The translations under genes and the position numbers were made by a program. From Guyparkeria hydrothermalis (lineage in GTDB: Bacteria > Pseudomonadota > Gammaproteobacteria > Halothiobacillales > Halothiobacillaceae): a stretch of DNA of 64,000 nt. A model generated the notes under the pieces. It ran no database searches. It saw only the letters and a list, made by a program, of their open reading frames with translations, and was not told where the DNA came from. This document shows positions 27,446 through 36,747 of the stretch, in pieces (positions within the stretch are counted from its first letter, which is position 1; each line of letters opens with the position of its first letter). The stretch covers positions 1 to 64,000 of the forward strand of contig NZ_JAJSEE010000003.1 of the NCBI RefSeq assembly GCF_023555375.1, written 5' to 3'.

Positions 27446-28858
27446 ATGACCGATCGTGACGACAAGCCTGCCGCCAAGCTCTGGGGCGGCCGTTTCTCCG
27501 AGCCCACCGACGCCTTCGTCGAGGCCTTCACCGCCTCGATCGGCTTCGACCAGCGCCTCTACGACGAGGACATCACCGGCTCGATCGCCCATGCCCGCAT
27601 GCTCGCCCGCGTCGGCGTGATCACCGAGGACGAGGCCAAGAAGATCGTCCGCGGGCTCGAGGACATCCGCAATGATATCGAGCGCGGCGATCTCGCCTGG
27701 TCGGTGGAGCTCGAGGACGTGCACATGAACATCGAGGCGCGCCTGATCGACCGCATCGGTGATGTCGGCAAGAAGCTGCACACCGGCCGTTCGCGCAACG
27801 ACCAGGTCGCCACCGACATCCGGCTGTTCATGCGCCGCGCCGTCGACGCGATCATCGAGGAGGCCAACCGCCTGCGCCGCGGGCTGGTGGACCTGGCGGA
27901 GGCCGAGGCCGAGACCGTCATGCCCGGCTTCACCCACCTGCAGGTCGCCCAGCCGGTCAGCTTCGGCCACCACCTGCTCGCCTGGCACGACATGCTCGAG
28001 CGCGACGTCGAGCGCCTGATCGACACGCGAAAGCGCATCAACATCATGCCGCTGGGCTCGGCCGCGCTCGCGGGCACCTCCTACCCGCTCGACCGCGACT
28101 GGGTGGCCAACGAACTGGGCTTCGACGGCATCAGCGAGAACTCGCTCGATGCGGTTTCCGATCGCGACTTCCAGATCGAATTCCTGTCCGCGGCCTCGAT
28201 CCTGATGATGCACCTGTCGCGCATGAGCGAGGAACTGGTGCTCTGGACCTCCGCGCAGTTCAACTTCATCGAACTGCCCGACCGCTTCTGCACCGGCAGC
28301 TCGATCATGCCGCAGAAGAAGAACCCCGACGTGCCCGAGCTGGTGCGCGGCAAGACCGGCCGCGTCTACGGCAGCCTGTTCTCCCTGCTCACCCTGATGA
28401 AGAGCCAACCGCTGGCCTACAACAAGGACAACCAGGAGGACAAGGAGCCGGTCTTCGACGCCGTCGACACCCTGATGGGCTCGCTGCGGGCGTTTGCCGA
28501 CATGATTCCGGCCATCCAGCCCAACCGCGAGCGCATGCGCGAGGCCGCCCGCCAGGGCTTCTCCACCGCCACGGATCTCGCCGACTACCTGGTGCGTCAG
28601 GGCGTGGCCTTCCGCGATGCCCACGAGATCGTCGGCAAGGCCGTGCGCCAGGCCACTGACAAGGGCTGCGATCTCGCCGACCTGTCACTGGCCGAGCTGC
28701 AGGCGCTCTCCGGTCACATCGGCGAGGACGTCTTCGACGTGCTCACCGTCGAGGGCTCCATGGCCGCCCGCGACCTGCCGGGCGGCACCGCGCCCAAGCG
28801 CGTCCGCGCCCGGGCCGTGGCGGCGCGGGCGGCGCTGGATGCGTTCAAGATTGCTTAA
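27446..28858 (+). CDS. argH: Argininosuccinate lyase
   Basis: A 470-residue homotetrameric enzyme splitting argininosuccinate into arginine and fumarate. [10 protein letters not shown] at the start, [13 protein letters not shown], and the catalytic loop [12 protein letters not shown] (GSS at 284-286) are diagnostic. GAGGA precedes the ATG at 27446. The next gene, AT-rich and on the opposite strand, begins its stop 52 bases after argH. Confidence 0.97.
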   Translation: MTDRDDKPAAKLWGGRFSEPTDAFVEAFTASIGFDQRLYDEDITGSIAHARMLARVGVITEDEAKKIVRGLEDIRNDIERGDLAWSVELEDVHMNIEARLIDRIGDVGKKLHTGRSRNDQVATDIRLFMRRAVDAIIEEANRLRRGLVDLAEAEAETVMPGFTHLQVAQPVSFGHHLLAWHDMLERDVERLIDTRKRINIMPLGSAALAGTSYPLDRDWVANELGFDGISENSLDAVSDRDFQIEFLSAASILMMHLSRMSEELVLWTSAQFNFIELPDRFCTGSSIMPQKKNPDVPELVRGKTGRVYGSLFSLLTLMKSQPLAYNKDNQEDKEPVFDAVDTLMGSLRAFADMIPAIQPNRERMREAARQGFSTATDLADYLVRQGVAFRDAHEIVGKAVRQATDKGCDLADLSLAELQALSGHIGEDVFDVLTVEGSMAARDLPGGTAPKRVRARAVAARAALDAFKIA

Positions 28859-28910
28859 TCTCTGCGGTCAGTCCGCGATATCAATGCCTTTCGGCGTCGA
28901 GTTGTTGCGT

Positions 28911-30239
28911 TTAATCCGGGGGTGGCTGGTGTGACTCCCCAAGGCCGAGGTTTCTTAGTATTTCCCAGACGGGCAAGAAAGCCCTGAAGGATTTGTAGGA
29001 GTATTTTGGCAAGTCATCACTATAATAAATCTCGTCCTCTTTCTGGTCGAATATGTACTTGATGTATTCTTGATATATCTCCCTTATGATTCCGGTTTGA
29101 TAAACATCTAGGTTGTGGTTGAATACGGAATCAAGCATACTTGTTTTTATGCATTCCCAGTTAGGCAAGGAGATTTCTCTGCTTAAGCGAGAGTTATCAG
29201 TGCTTTTAAAGCAGGCTTCGAACTCCTCTATAATTATTTTCGTGGCGAGCCCTTGGAAGTTTTGTTCCATTTGGGCTAGCCACATTTCTTTTTCTTCTTC
29301 GCGGAGCTGGTCTTGTATTTGCTGAATTTCTCTGATTCTTTTTGAGCTTGAGTTGCCAAAAACTATCCCTTGCTCGTTTGCGCTCCTGAATGATGAGAAT
29401 GGGTTTAGGAAGACCGCATATATTACATTTGGATAGGGTATTTCTTGGGCTATGTTCCCCCATTTTTGGGAGGCGTATACAATTGCATGAAACCCCTCTG
29501 ATTCAAGTCTGTGTGACGCAGAGTTGGCGATGGTGTTGAGAGCTGCTTTAGAGTATTCGGGTATTTCACCATGTTTACTCTTGAGATCTGAATCGATCCA
29601 TCCGTCAATGATTGGAAACGCCACCGCAACAGTGCACATGGACCGATCATCCAGCAAGCTGTTCTCAAACCACCGATAGTAATGTTCCTCAGGGTAGTAC
29701 GCTTGTAGTTGGATCGATCCATCCTTCTCCTTGGGAATTAGGGCGGCCGATCTTTTGTTGTTTCCTATAATTTCTTGAGCGTAGGCATCCCTGACAGTCC
29801 GTGATCTCATTGGAGCCACAAGTATGGTGTTGATGGCCTCTTCATTTAGCCCGGGGAATATGGAGCAGAAGTGATTGGCATAAGCGAGGAGTTCGGTATA
29901 GGACTGCCTTTCGGTTTGTTTAGACTTTTTTAGCTCTATTATGGTTAGGCTGCTGGACTCCGAGAGTCCGAATAAGTCAATTCGTGTGGTGGTGTCTTCT
30001 GATTTTTCTAGGCGCAGCTCGCGGGCCGAGAGGGATAAGCTGTAGATCCCGTCTAAAGTTTCGTTTATTTTGACCTCTGTGGCTCTTTGAATGAGGAGTT
30101 TTATTGGCGGGAATCCATTTCCGTTCCATTTGGCTGGCGCCCGTCGTCCTGTGATTAGGTCAGATATTGAGTGTTTGTGGTTCTCATAGAGGAAGTCTCT
30201 GAGCTCATTCTCGCTGAAATTAATTGCTTCTTCTTCCAT
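28911..30239 (-). CDS. AT-rich PD-(D/E)XK nuclease-like protein, probably acquired
   Basis: A 442-residue protein I cannot assign to a named family. Residues 86-120 show a PD-(D/E)XK-like core: D88 in RIDLFG, then E102-L-K104 in TIIELKK, then a helix with Q112 and Y120 (QSYTELLAY). Such cores occur in DNases and defence proteins. The rest is largely helical, with an REEEKEMWLAQMEQ stretch. The gene is strikingly AT-rich (many TTT/AAA runs and AT-ending codons) compared with both GC-rich neighbours, and uses Lys/Asn/Ile heavily. AAAGGA lies 9 bases before the ATG. It stands alone between argH and an esterase gene. Confidence 0.7.
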   Translation of the reverse strand: MEEEAINFSENELRDFLYENHKHSISDLITGRRAPAKWNGNGFPPIKLLIQRATEVKINETLDGIYSLSLSARELRLEKSEDTTTRIDLFGLSESSSLTIIELKKSKQTERQSYTELLAYANHFCSIFPGLNEEAINTILVAPMRSRTVRDAYAQEIIGNNKRSAALIPKEKDGSIQLQAYYPEEHYYRWFENSLLDDRSMCTVAVAFPIIDGWIDSDLKSKHGEIPEYSKAALNTIANSASHRLESEGFHAIVYASQKWGNIAQEIPYPNVIYAVFLNPFSSFRSANEQGIVFGNSSSKRIREIQQIQDQLREEEKEMWLAQMEQNFQGLATKIIIEEFEACFKSTDNSRLSREISLPNWECIKTSMLDSVFNHNLDVYQTGIIREIYQEYIKYIFDQKEDEIYYSDDLPKYSYKSFRAFLPVWEILRNLGLGESHQPPPD

Positions 30240-30291
30240 AGTGTCTTTCCTTTAAAGCCCGCTTCTTCCTCTTTTTTGAGTTCATTGAGCT

Positions 30292-30927
30292 TTATTTTTC
30301 AGGCCCTCGCAGATTTTCTGCCAGCCATGCGACGATATCTTCAAGTTCCTCCGGCAGGATGCCGTGCTCGACCGGATAGTGCCGCTCGGTGACATTCGTC
30401 AGACCGCAATCCTGCAGGAACGCATTCACCATGCCGGCGGCACGTACCGGGATCAGGGTGTCGTGCTCGCCGTGGCCGATGAATACCACCGGGTCGCGGC
30501 CGTCGCTGGGCCGGTCGATCTGCTCGGGGGCGGGCAGCCAGGTCGAGAGCAGCAGCGCGGCCAGCGGCGGGCGCGGCAGGCTCAGCATCAGGCGGTTGGC
30601 GAGCACGCCGCCCTGCGAGAAACCGCCGAGGATAAAGGGGTCGTCGCCGACCGTGTCCTGCACCTGCTGCTGCAGGTCGAAGGTGATGCCGGCGAGGCTG
30701 TCGCGGTCGGCCTCGATATTGCCGTCGTCGGCGATCAGGTCGAACCAGCTGGGCATGGGCATGCCGCCGTTGAGCGACACTGGCGAGACCGGCGCGTCCG
30801 GGCGATGCACGGCCCAGTGGTGGTCGGTCAGCGGCACGCGCTCGGTGATCAGGTCGCTGATCGGGGCGAGGTCGTCGCCGTCGGCGCCGAGGCCGTGAAA
30901 CAGGAACAGGTGCAGCGGTCGGGTCAT
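30292..30927 (-). CDS. Alpha/beta-hydrolase esterase (YpfH/carboxylesterase family)
   Basis: A 211-residue cytosolic serine esterase. The oxyanion HGLGADGDD lies at the start, the nucleophile Ser is in GFSQGG, the catalytic Asp is in [10 protein letters not shown] and the His in PVEHGI. This matches the phospholipase/carboxylesterase family; the substrate is unknown. AT-rich DNA begins at its stop codon, marking the border of the neighbouring acquired gene. Confidence 0.87.
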   Translation of the reverse strand: MTRPLHLFLFHGLGADGDDLAPISDLITERVPLTDHHWAVHRPDAPVSPVSLNGGMPMPSWFDLIADDGNIEADRDSLAGITFDLQQQVQDTVGDDPFILGGFSQGGVLANRLMLSLPRPPLAALLLSTWLPAPEQIDRPSDGRDPVVFIGHGEHDTLIPVRAAGMVNAFLQDCGLTNVTERHYPVEHGILPEELEDIVAWLAENLRGPEK

Positions 30928-31007
30928 CGTCCGTGGTCCTTTCTGGAAACGTCGCGTTCGTGTGCCCTATAGTCTCGCACGGCAAACACGTTGCAACAGG
31001 AGCTCCC

Positions 31008-31655
31008 ATGGCGGGCGAATTTGATCACCGTGCCGACCGGCGCGACTACCTCCACGGCGTACTGCATCGCCGCGACCTGGCCACCGATCCGGTCGACCAG
31101 CTGGCCCAGTGGCTGATCGCCGCACGCGAGGCGGGCAACTTCGACCCCACCGCGATGTGCGTCTCCACCGTGGACGCCGACGGCTGGCCGTCGGCGCGCT
31201 ACGTGCTGTTGAAGCATTTCGATGCCCGCGGCCTGTGCTTCTACACCGATACCCGCAGCCGCAAGGGCCGGGAACTCGACGCCAACCCGCGTGCCGCGCT
31301 TACCTTCTTCTGGCCGGAGGTCGATCGGCAGGTACGCGTGGCAGGCTTGGTCGAGCGTTTGTCCGACGAGGACAACGAGGCCTACTTCCGCCAGCGCCCG
31401 CGCGGATCGCGGCTGGCGGCGATCACCTCCATCCAGAGCGCGGCGATCGAATCCCGCGAGGCCCTGGAGGCGCGCTTCGAGGACATGGCCGAGCGCTACC
31501 CGGAAGGCGAGGTGCCGCGCAACCCCGCCTGGGGCGGCTACCGCGTGGTGCCGCGCGAGTGGGAATTCTGGCAGGGCCGGCCGTCGCGCCTGCACGATCG
31601 TTTCGCCTACGTGCGCGACGGTGACGGCTGGACGATCGAACGCCTGATGCCATGA
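31008..31655 (+). CDS. pdxH: Pyridoxamine 5'-phosphate oxidase
   Basis: A 215-residue FMN enzyme oxidising PNP/PMP to pyridoxal phosphate. [35 protein letters not shown], the FMN-site [13 protein letters not shown] and the end [24 protein letters not shown] are diagnostic. CAGGAG precedes the ATG at 31008; the ATG starts a normal-length PdxH. It overlaps ung by 4 bases. A TATAGT -10 lies at 30968-30973 with a weak -35. Confidence 0.96.
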   Translation: MAGEFDHRADRRDYLHGVLHRRDLATDPVDQLAQWLIAAREAGNFDPTAMCVSTVDADGWPSARYVLLKHFDARGLCFYTDTRSRKGRELDANPRAALTFFWPEVDRQVRVAGLVERLSDEDNEAYFRQRPRGSRLAAITSIQSAAIESREALEARFEDMAERYPEGEVPRNPAWGGYRVVPREWEFWQGRPSRLHDRFAYVRDGDGWTIERLMP

Positions 31656-32374
31656 CGGATTCCGCACTTCAACGTGTCCAGATGGAGCCGGCGTGGCGCG
31701 AGGCGCTCGCCCCGGTGCTGCTCGATACGCCCATGCAGCAGCTGCGTCAGCGGCTGCTCGAACAGGGCAAGCGCGGCACGGTGATCCACCCGAAGCCCGA
31801 CGAGTGGTTCCGTGCCTTCAACCACACCCCGCTCGATCAGGTGCGGGTGGTGATCCTCGGCCAGGACCCGTACCCCACGCCGGGGCACGCCAACGGGCTG
31901 TGCTTTTCCGTGCGCCCGGACGTCCGGCCGTTGCCGAAATCCTTGCTGAACATCTTCAAGGAGCTGGCCGACGATCTGGGCATCCAGAACCGCAACGGCG
32001 ATCTCACCCACTGGGCCGACCAGGGCGTGCTGCTGCTCAACGCCGTGCTGACCGTCGCCTCGGGCCAGGCGGCCTCGCACCAGGGCATGGGCTGGGAGCA
32101 GCTGACCGATCACGCCATCCGCGTGCTCGCCGAGCAGCCGCGCCCGATCGTGTTCGTCTTCTGGGGCGCGCAGGCGCAGAAGAAGGCCGCGCACGTGCAT
32201 CGCCCCGAGCATCTGGTGATCAAGAGCCCCCACCCCTCGCCGCTGTCGGCCTACCGCGGCTTCTTCGGCTCCAAGCCCTTCTCGCGCATCAACGCCTTTC
32301 TCGAATCGCACGGGCTCGAGCCGATCGACTGGCGGACCGGGGTCGAGTCCGGCCCCGAGTCGAGCGGCATCTGA
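31652..32374 (+). CDS. ung: Uracil-DNA glycosylase, family 1
   Basis: A 240-residue DNA-repair enzyme excising uracil. The water-activating motif [19 protein letters not shown] and the DNA-intercalation motif [13 protein letters not shown] are intact, as is LLLNAVLTV. It overlaps pdxH (ATGA), so the two are co-transcribed. REP-like repeat R1 follows 16 bases after the stop, before a convergent toxin gene. Confidence 0.97.
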   Translation: MTDSALQRVQMEPAWREALAPVLLDTPMQQLRQRLLEQGKRGTVIHPKPDEWFRAFNHTPLDQVRVVILGQDPYPTPGHANGLCFSVRPDVRPLPKSLLNIFKELADDLGIQNRNGDLTHWADQGVLLLNAVLTVASGQAASHQGMGWEQLTDHAIRVLAEQPRPIVFVFWGAQAQKKAAHVHRPEHLVIKSPHPSPLSAYRGFFGSKPFSRINAFLESHGLEPIDWRTGVESGPESSGI

Positions 32375-32390
32375 TCACACGCCCAAGAGG

Positions 32391-32523
32391 CCCCACTGTG
32401 GGAGCGGGCCCCGCCCGCGAAGGCCGCTCCAGCGGCCGCCCCGGTCGAGTTCAGGCACGAAACCGAGCCCGGAACTCGCGCGTTCCGCGCGATTCGCGAC
32501 CGAGGGTCGCTCCCACAGTGGGG
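32391..32523 (-). repeat. REP/BIME-like inverted repeat R1
   Basis: Bounded by CCCCACTGTGGGAGCG and CGCTCCCACAGTGGGG, a perfect 16-bp terminal inverted repeat. The interior reads, in reverse complement, nearly the same as R2 (shared GGGTCGCGAATCGCGCG-like part, GAACTCGCGC segment and GGCCGCT-GCGGCC segment). The GTGGGAGC end is a known type of intergenic repeat in high-GC gammaproteobacteria. It lies between the ends of ung and the RES toxin gene. Confidence 0.85.
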
Positions 32524-32615
32524 CTCTGGTTCGAAAGGGCCTCGCCCGCCATCGCGCCGGTGGAATCGATAACGGTCTGGGGTGGGTGCTAACGCGCCGA
32601 GGCGTTGTTGTTCGT

Positions 32616-33368
32616 TCAGACGGCCGGCTGTGGCAGCTGTCCATTGACGCGGAAGGTGTCGGCGGGGAAGCGTTCGATGCGTCCGCCGGTGAGCTGGAGG
32701 AAGGTGACGAGTTCGCCGGTCACCTCGCACAGCCAGCCTTCCCATTCGGTCGGCGATCGTGAGGTCAGGGCCGATGGTTCGAACAGGCCGACATTGATGC
32801 CGCCGGTCGGGTCGCGCGCGGAGGGGAATTCGAAACCCCGTATCCCGGCCTCGCGCATGGTTCGGCCGAGCTGCTGGGTGGCGGCGTAGTCGGCCGGATC
32901 GGTCAGGACGGGCCGTTTGCGGTCGCACGGTGGGCGATGCAGACGCAGGCCGCCATCCGTGCCGTATCTCGCCCGAAACAGGGTGTGGCGGCTGCGAAGC
33001 GGGGATGAGGGCGGCGTCTGCATGCCGGACCAGAACACCAGGCGATAGTAGGCGGCTTCCGCCAGCGCGGTGTCGGTGGCCAGCGATCCGTAGAGCAGGG
33101 ACGGCTCGAATCGGCCGCCGAAGCGCGAGCCGTGCCTCAGCGGTGGATAGCGGAAGGGCGTGAGCAGCAGGTAGTGCAGATCCTCACTGCCGGGGCGCGG
33201 CGGGGGCTTGGTCGCCTCGAGCATCTCCTCGAGCACGCTCTGCTCCTCGAGGGTGTCGACCAGCCCGGTCGTCGCGACCTGCTCCTGGCTCTCGACGATG
33301 CGAGTCAGCACGCCGCCGATCGGCTCGATGCGTTCGGCGAGTTCGCACTCCTGCCACAGGTCCGGCAC
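32616..33368 (-). CDS. RES-domain NAD+-targeting toxin
   Basis: A 250-residue protein with a RES domain across about residues 65-220: PFRYPPLRHGSRFGGRFEP supplies the Arg pocket, SLLYGSLATDTALAEAAYYR the Tyr/Glu helix, and GFEFPSARDPTGGINVGLF the Ser/Asn end. RES toxins degrade NAD+ and are paired with MbcA/ParS/Xre antitoxins, as here. The start is a GTG at 33368, 3 bases after the antitoxin stop. About 65 residues precede the domain. Confidence 0.87.
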   Translation of the reverse strand: MPDLWQECELAERIEPIGGVLTRIVESQEQVATTGLVDTLEEQSVLEEMLEATKPPPRPGSEDLHYLLLTPFRYPPLRHGSRFGGRFEPSLLYGSLATDTALAEAAYYRLVFWSGMQTPPSSPLRSRHTLFRARYGTDGGLRLHRPPCDRKRPVLTDPADYAATQQLGRTMREAGIRGFEFPSARDPTGGINVGLFEPSALTSRSPTEWEGWLCEVTGELVTFLQLTGGRIERFPADTFRVNGQLPQPAV

Positions 33369-33371
33369 GCC

Positions 33372-33740
33372 TCAGACCTTGCCGCGAATCGCGTCCAGGT
33401 AGTCGCAGACATGCACCAGCCCGACCACGGAGAGCATCTGCTCCGCCGGGATGCCGCCGGTGTGCCGGTTGGGCGTGTGCATCCAATGCTTCATCTGCGC
33501 CTCGTCGCCGTCCATCAGCGCATACAGGCTTCGGTAGCAGCGCACGAGCAGCAGGGCCAATTGGCCGTTCTGGCTTTCCGGGTCCACGCCCGAGCGGGTG
33601 ATGGTCGAGCGGTTCTTGCCGACGATCCGACCGATCCGGGTCTGGCTCAGGCCGAGCCCGCGTCCGGCGTTGAACAGGGCCTTGGCCAGCACCATGGCCT
33701 TGTCTTTCGAGGCGTTGTTGGGGGCGACGGCGAGGGTCAT
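33372..33740 (-). CDS. MbcA/ParS/Xre-type antitoxin of the RES toxin
   Basis: A 122-residue protein with an Xre-like helix-turn-helix in the middle (GLSQTRIGRIVGKNRSTITR) and a C-terminal MbcA/ParS toxin-binding domain (LMDGDEAQMKHWMHTPNRHTGGIPAEQM; the P-x-G loop inserts in toxin sites). It comes first in the operon, 3 bases before the toxin, which suits autoregulation at the promoter below. CGGAG lies 7 bases upstream of the ATG. Confidence 0.87.
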   Translation of the reverse strand: MTLAVAPNNASKDKAMVLAKALFNAGRGLGLSQTRIGRIVGKNRSTITRSGVDPESQNGQLALLLVRCYRSLYALMDGDEAQMKHWMHTPNRHTGGIPAEQMLSVVGLVHVCDYLDAIRGKV

Positions 33741-33767
33741 GTCACGACTCCGGTGTTGCGTATTCCA

Positions 33768-33796
33768 ACGATAGGATCAAAAGTGTGCGTATGCAA
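33768..33796 (-). promoter_or_regulatory. Promoter and possible operator of the RES/Xre operon
   Basis: On the minus strand TTGCAT (33796-33791) and TATCGT (33773-33768) are 17 bases apart, a good sigma-70 promoter. It is bracketed by the halves TGTTGC and GCAACA, so an Xre-type repressor site overlapping the promoter is plausible. Confidence 0.6.
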
Positions 33797-33844
33797 CAAC
33801 AAGGCATGGCGTGTTGCAGGCGCTGGTGTTCAAGCGAAACCCTT

Positions 33845-33966
33845 TGTGGGAGCGACCCTGGGTCGCGAATCGCGCGGGACGCGCGAGTTCCGGGTTCGGC
33901 GGTGTGCAACGTCCAGATCGGGACGGCCGCTGGGGCGGCCTTCGCGAGCGGGGCTCGCTCCCACAG
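33845..33966 (+). repeat. REP/BIME-like inverted repeat R2
   Basis: Ends TGTGGGAGCG and CGCTCCCACA form a terminal inverted repeat. The interior resembles R1 in the opposite orientation. Together R1 and R2 bracket the RES/Xre operon as an inverted pair. Right after it lies a second repeat, R3. Confidence 0.85.
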
Positions 33967-33971
33967 GGTGC

Positions 33972-34040
33972 GTAGGAGCGCCTTCAGGCGCGATGGGATC
34001 GGGTGCCGCCTCGTTATTTCGCGGCTAAAGCCGCTCCTAC
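33972..34040 (+). repeat. REP-like inverted repeat R3 overlapping the radC stop codon
   Basis: Ends GTAGGAGCG and CGCTCCTAC are perfect inverted copies, with inner CCTTCAGGCGCGA and CGCGGCTAAAGCCG parts. The right end overlaps the radC stop codon (34037-34039). Confidence 0.8.
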
Positions 34041-34708
34041 AGCAGCCCCCGCTCGGCCATCGAGATGCAGGGCCGGCCCACCACCACGTGATCGAGCAGG
34101 CGTACGTCGATGAGATTGAGCGCGTCGCGGAGCCGTTCGGTCAGGCGCCGGTCGGCGCTGCTGGGTTCGGCGACGCCGGAGGGGTGGTTGTGGGCAAGGA
34201 TCACCGCCGCGGCGTTGTGGCGCATCACGGCCCGGACCACCTCGCGCGGGTGGACGGCTGCCTGGTCGATGGTGCCGAAGAACAGTCGCTCGAAGGCGAG
34301 CACGCGGTGGCGATTATCCAGGTACAGCACGCCGAATACCTCCTGGGTCTCGCCGTCGAGCTCGGCCTGCAGGAAGCGGAACACCGCCTGCGGGCTGGCG
34401 ATATCCGGCCCGACGCGCAGCTCTTCGGCGAAGTAACGCCGCGCCAGTTCGAGCACCGCCTGCAGCTGGCAGAACTTGGCATCCCCGAGCCCGCGGGCGT
34501 GAGCGAAGTCGGCGCGCGAGGCACTGAGCAGCGCGCTGATCGAGCCGAAGTGCGACAGGAGATCTCGGGCGAGATCCACGGCCGAGCGGCCGGCCACGCC
34601 GGTGCGCAGAAAGATCGCCAGCAGTTCGGCGTCGGAGAGGCTGGCCGGCCCTCGGGCCAGCAGGCGTTCGCGTGGCCGCTCGGTGGTCGGCCAGTCGGTG
34701 ATGGGCAT
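34037..34708 (-). CDS. radC: RadC family JAMM-domain protein
   Basis: A 223-residue RadC/YicR-type protein: N-terminal UPF0758 helical part ([27 protein letters not shown], then a helix-hairpin-helix-like segment) and a C-terminal JAB/MPN metal site [15 protein letters not shown]. Despite the name, a role in repair is not established. The ATG at 34708 has GAGGGA upstream. Its stop codon TAG is part of repeat R3, so the last codons may derive from the repeat's insertion or have been selected around it. Confidence 0.92.
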   Translation of the reverse strand: MPITDWPTTERPRERLLARGPASLSDAELLAIFLRTGVAGRSAVDLARDLLSHFGSISALLSASRADFAHARGLGDAKFCQLQAVLELARRYFAEELRVGPDIASPQAVFRFLQAELDGETQEVFGVLYLDNRHRVLAFERLFFGTIDQAAVHPREVVRAVMRHNAAAVILAHNHPSGVAEPSSADRRLTERLRDALNLIDVRLLDHVVVGRPCISMAERGLL

Positions 34709-34754
34709 GGTGATTCCCTCCCTGGAATCGTCATGACAGATGAATGGTGTCCGG

Positions 34755-35516
34755 TCAGTTCGGCGGACGCGCCCCCAGCAGGAGCCCTGCCGCGCGCCAC
34801 TGTTCCAACTGCTCGTCGGCAAAGCCCAGCAGTTCGTCTACCGGGCGGCCGAAGGCCTCGGCCAGCTGCGCAATGATCTCGCGGCCGGTCTGCTCCTCGG
34901 CCTCGGTGAGCGCGAGCAGCAGCTGGGCGCTGCCCGGCGTGAGATTGAGCGCGAACGGCGCGCCGTGCTCGTCGCGGTGCAGGGCCAGGTGGTGCATACC
35001 CGCCGGCGGGATTTCGGGCCCCTCGCCGGCCTCGAGGGCCGCGGCGAGGCGGTCGACCGGGTAGGCGGTCACCATCAGGCGCACCAGCGAGGAGACCACG
35101 GGCTGACCGGCGAGCAAGTCGCCGTCCGCGTCGAGGTCGGCCGGGGCGGGGTCGGCGTCCTCGGCCATCAGCTCGAAGCGGGCCAGCTCGTAGGCGGCCA
35201 GTTCGCGCTGCCAGTCGGCCAGCTCGGGGCGTTCCTGCAAGAACTCGGCGAACTCGGCCGGCAGGTCGCGCAGGATCGGCGAATGGGCCGGGTGGTCGCG
35301 GAAGAACGGCCGGGTCAGCCCCTGCCAGTCGGCCTCATCGAGGCTGGCGCGCAGCGCCGGGAAGGCGTTTTCCAGCGTGCCGTCGATGTTGTTGAAGAAC
35401 AGCTTGGCGTACCAGGCCATCCGCTCGGGCTTGCTGCCCGGGGGTGGCGGGTTGGTTTCCGGATCACGCACGTAGCGCGTGAATGCCTCCTGGGTTTCCT
35501 TGAAGCTCGATCCCAT
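34755..35516 (-). CDS. hvfC: HvfC-type (DUF2063) partner of the MNIO maturase
   Basis: A 253-residue protein with the DUF2063 putative DNA-binding-like N-terminal domain ([16 protein letters not shown], then [18 protein letters not shown] and [23 protein letters not shown]) and a C-terminal beta/helix region. In characterised HvfABC/bufferin systems this protein recognises the precursor leader and presents it to the DUF692 enzyme. It overlaps hvfB by one base (TGATG), so the two are translationally coupled. No DoxX-type gene follows; radC does. Confidence 0.85.
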   Translation of the reverse strand: MGSSFKETQEAFTRYVRDPETNPPPPGSKPERMAWYAKLFFNNIDGTLENAFPALRASLDEADWQGLTRPFFRDHPAHSPILRDLPAEFAEFLQERPELADWQRELAAYELARFELMAEDADPAPADLDADGDLLAGQPVVSSLVRLMVTAYPVDRLAAALEAGEGPEIPPAGMHHLALHRDEHGAPFALNLTPGSAQLLLALTEAEEQTGREIIAQLAEAFGRPVDELLGFADEQLEQWRAAGLLLGARPPN

Positions 35517-36373
35517 CAGGCGGCCTTGCTGCCCAGCGCCCGTTCCCCGGCGCGGCGGATCTGGGCGACCTCGCCCATCAGCTCGTCGAGCGGCGGGATG
35601 TCGAAGTCGCGTTCCAGCAGCGTCGGCACCGGGCCGACGTGGCGGTAGGTGTGCTCGAGCAGGTCCCACACCGGGGCGCTGACCGGCGCGCCGTGGCTGT
35701 CGATGATCAGGTCGTCCTCGACCTGGTGGTGGCCGGCGACGTGCAGGTAGCGCACCCGCTCGGCGGGCATCGCGTCGATGAAGGCGTAGGGGTCGTAGCC
35801 GTGATTGACGCTGTTGACGAACACGTTGTTGACGTCGAGCAACAGGTCGCAGCCGGAACGCTCGAGGATTGCCAGGATGAACGTCCGCTCGTCCATGGTG
35901 GATTCCACCGGCGAGTAGTAGGAGACGTTCTCCAGCACCAGTCGGCGGCCGAGGCGCTGCTGGACGGTGCAGATGCGCGCGACGACGTGATCGATTGCCT
36001 CCTCGGTGAAGGGGATCGGCATCAGGTCGTAGAGGTGGGCGTTGTCCGAGCAGAACGACAGGTGCTCGCTATAGAGCGCCGGTCGGTACTCGTCGAGGAA
36101 TTCGCCCACGGCGTCGACGAAGTCGAGGTCCAGCTCCGCCGGGCCGCCGATCGAGAGCGACAGGCCGTGGGTGTAGAGCGGGTAGTCCTCGAGCAGGGCC
36201 TTGAAGCGTTCCTTGACCGGCCCGCCGAAGCGCAGCCAGTTCTCGGGCGCGACCTCGAGGAAGTCGACGTTCGGGCGTTGCTCCTCGATCTCGCGCATGA
36301 GCGGACCGCGACGCAGGCCGATGCCGACGGGAACGTGTTGCGTGACGCTGGGGCTGGCGGATTGGGGGCTCAT
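35516..36373 (-). CDS. hvfB: HvfB-type (DUF692) multinuclear iron-dependent oxidase
   Basis: A 285-residue TIM-barrel MNIO enzyme. Likely iron ligands lie in YTHGLSLSIGG, YSEHLSF, LENVSYYS, LLLDVNNVFVNSVNHGYDP and YLHVAGHH. Family members convert Cys in small exported precursors to oxazolone-thioamide or related groups, making metal-binding RiPPs. It lies 134 bases downstream of a matching precursor gene and overlaps hvfC. Upstream, the hvfA-hvfB gap holds GC-rich inverted repeats (for example GACGGCGGC at 36402-36410 with GCCGCCGTC at 36489-36497), which could set the ratio of peptide to enzyme. Confidence 0.9.
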   Translation of the reverse strand: MSPQSASPSVTQHVPVGIGLRRGPLMREIEEQRPNVDFLEVAPENWLRFGGPVKERFKALLEDYPLYTHGLSLSIGGPAELDLDFVDAVGEFLDEYRPALYSEHLSFCSDNAHLYDLMPIPFTEEAIDHVVARICTVQQRLGRRLVLENVSYYSPVESTMDERTFILAILERSGCDLLLDVNNVFVNSVNHGYDPYAFIDAMPAERVRYLHVAGHHQVEDDLIIDSHGAPVSAPVWDLLEHTYRHVGPVPTLLERDFDIPPLDELMGEVAQIRRAGERALGSKAA

Positions 36374-36507
36374 GGCAGGCCTCCCGGAACGCTGGATGGC
36401 CGACGGCGGCAGCCACCGGCCGGGGGTGTTTTGGGGCCGACGGCACTCGGCCGGCGGCCTTCATCGGCCGGCGACGGCCACGCGGGCCGCCGCCGTCAGG
36501 GCGTGGC

Positions 36508-36747
36508 TCAGGACTTGTCGTCGTCCTTGTCGCCATCGCCCTTCTCTTCGTCCATGCTGCTGCCGCACTGGCCGGCACCGCAGGCCATTTCGGCGGTCTG
36601 GAAGGTGCCCGCGTGGGTGGACTCGGAGGCGAACGGGTTGCCGTTGCCCGCGGCCATGGCCGAGGAGCCGGCGATGGCGGTGGCCAGGGCGGTCGAGCCG
36701 ATCAGCAGGTGCTTCTTGGTCTGGCTTTTCTTGGATTGGGCTGTCAT
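36508..36747 (-). CDS. hvfA: HvfA-type exported RiPP precursor peptide
   Basis: A 79-residue precursor. The N-terminus is a Sec-type leader with a long Lys-rich n-region (residues 1-12) and a hydrophobic stretch ending AMAA near 33. NPFA at 37-40 is a typical start of the mature HvfA region. The core CGAGQCG has C56 and C61 at the same spacing as the EGKCGxGKCG core of known HvfA, but with the EGK replaced and only one double motif. An acidic Asp/Lys tail (EEKGDGDKDDDKS) follows. It precedes hvfB and hvfC on the same strand. Modification and copper binding are inferred from the family. Confidence 0.82.
   Translation of the reverse strand: MTAQSKKSQTKKHLLIGSTALATAIAGSSAMAAGNGNPFASESTHAGTFQTAEMACGAGQCGSSMDEEKGDGDKDDDKS

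Noticed and set aside
36374-36507. GC-rich inverted repeats between hvfA and hvfB as a terminator
   Set aside because: No T run on the minus strand after any stem; left as a possible mRNA structure within the hvfB entry.
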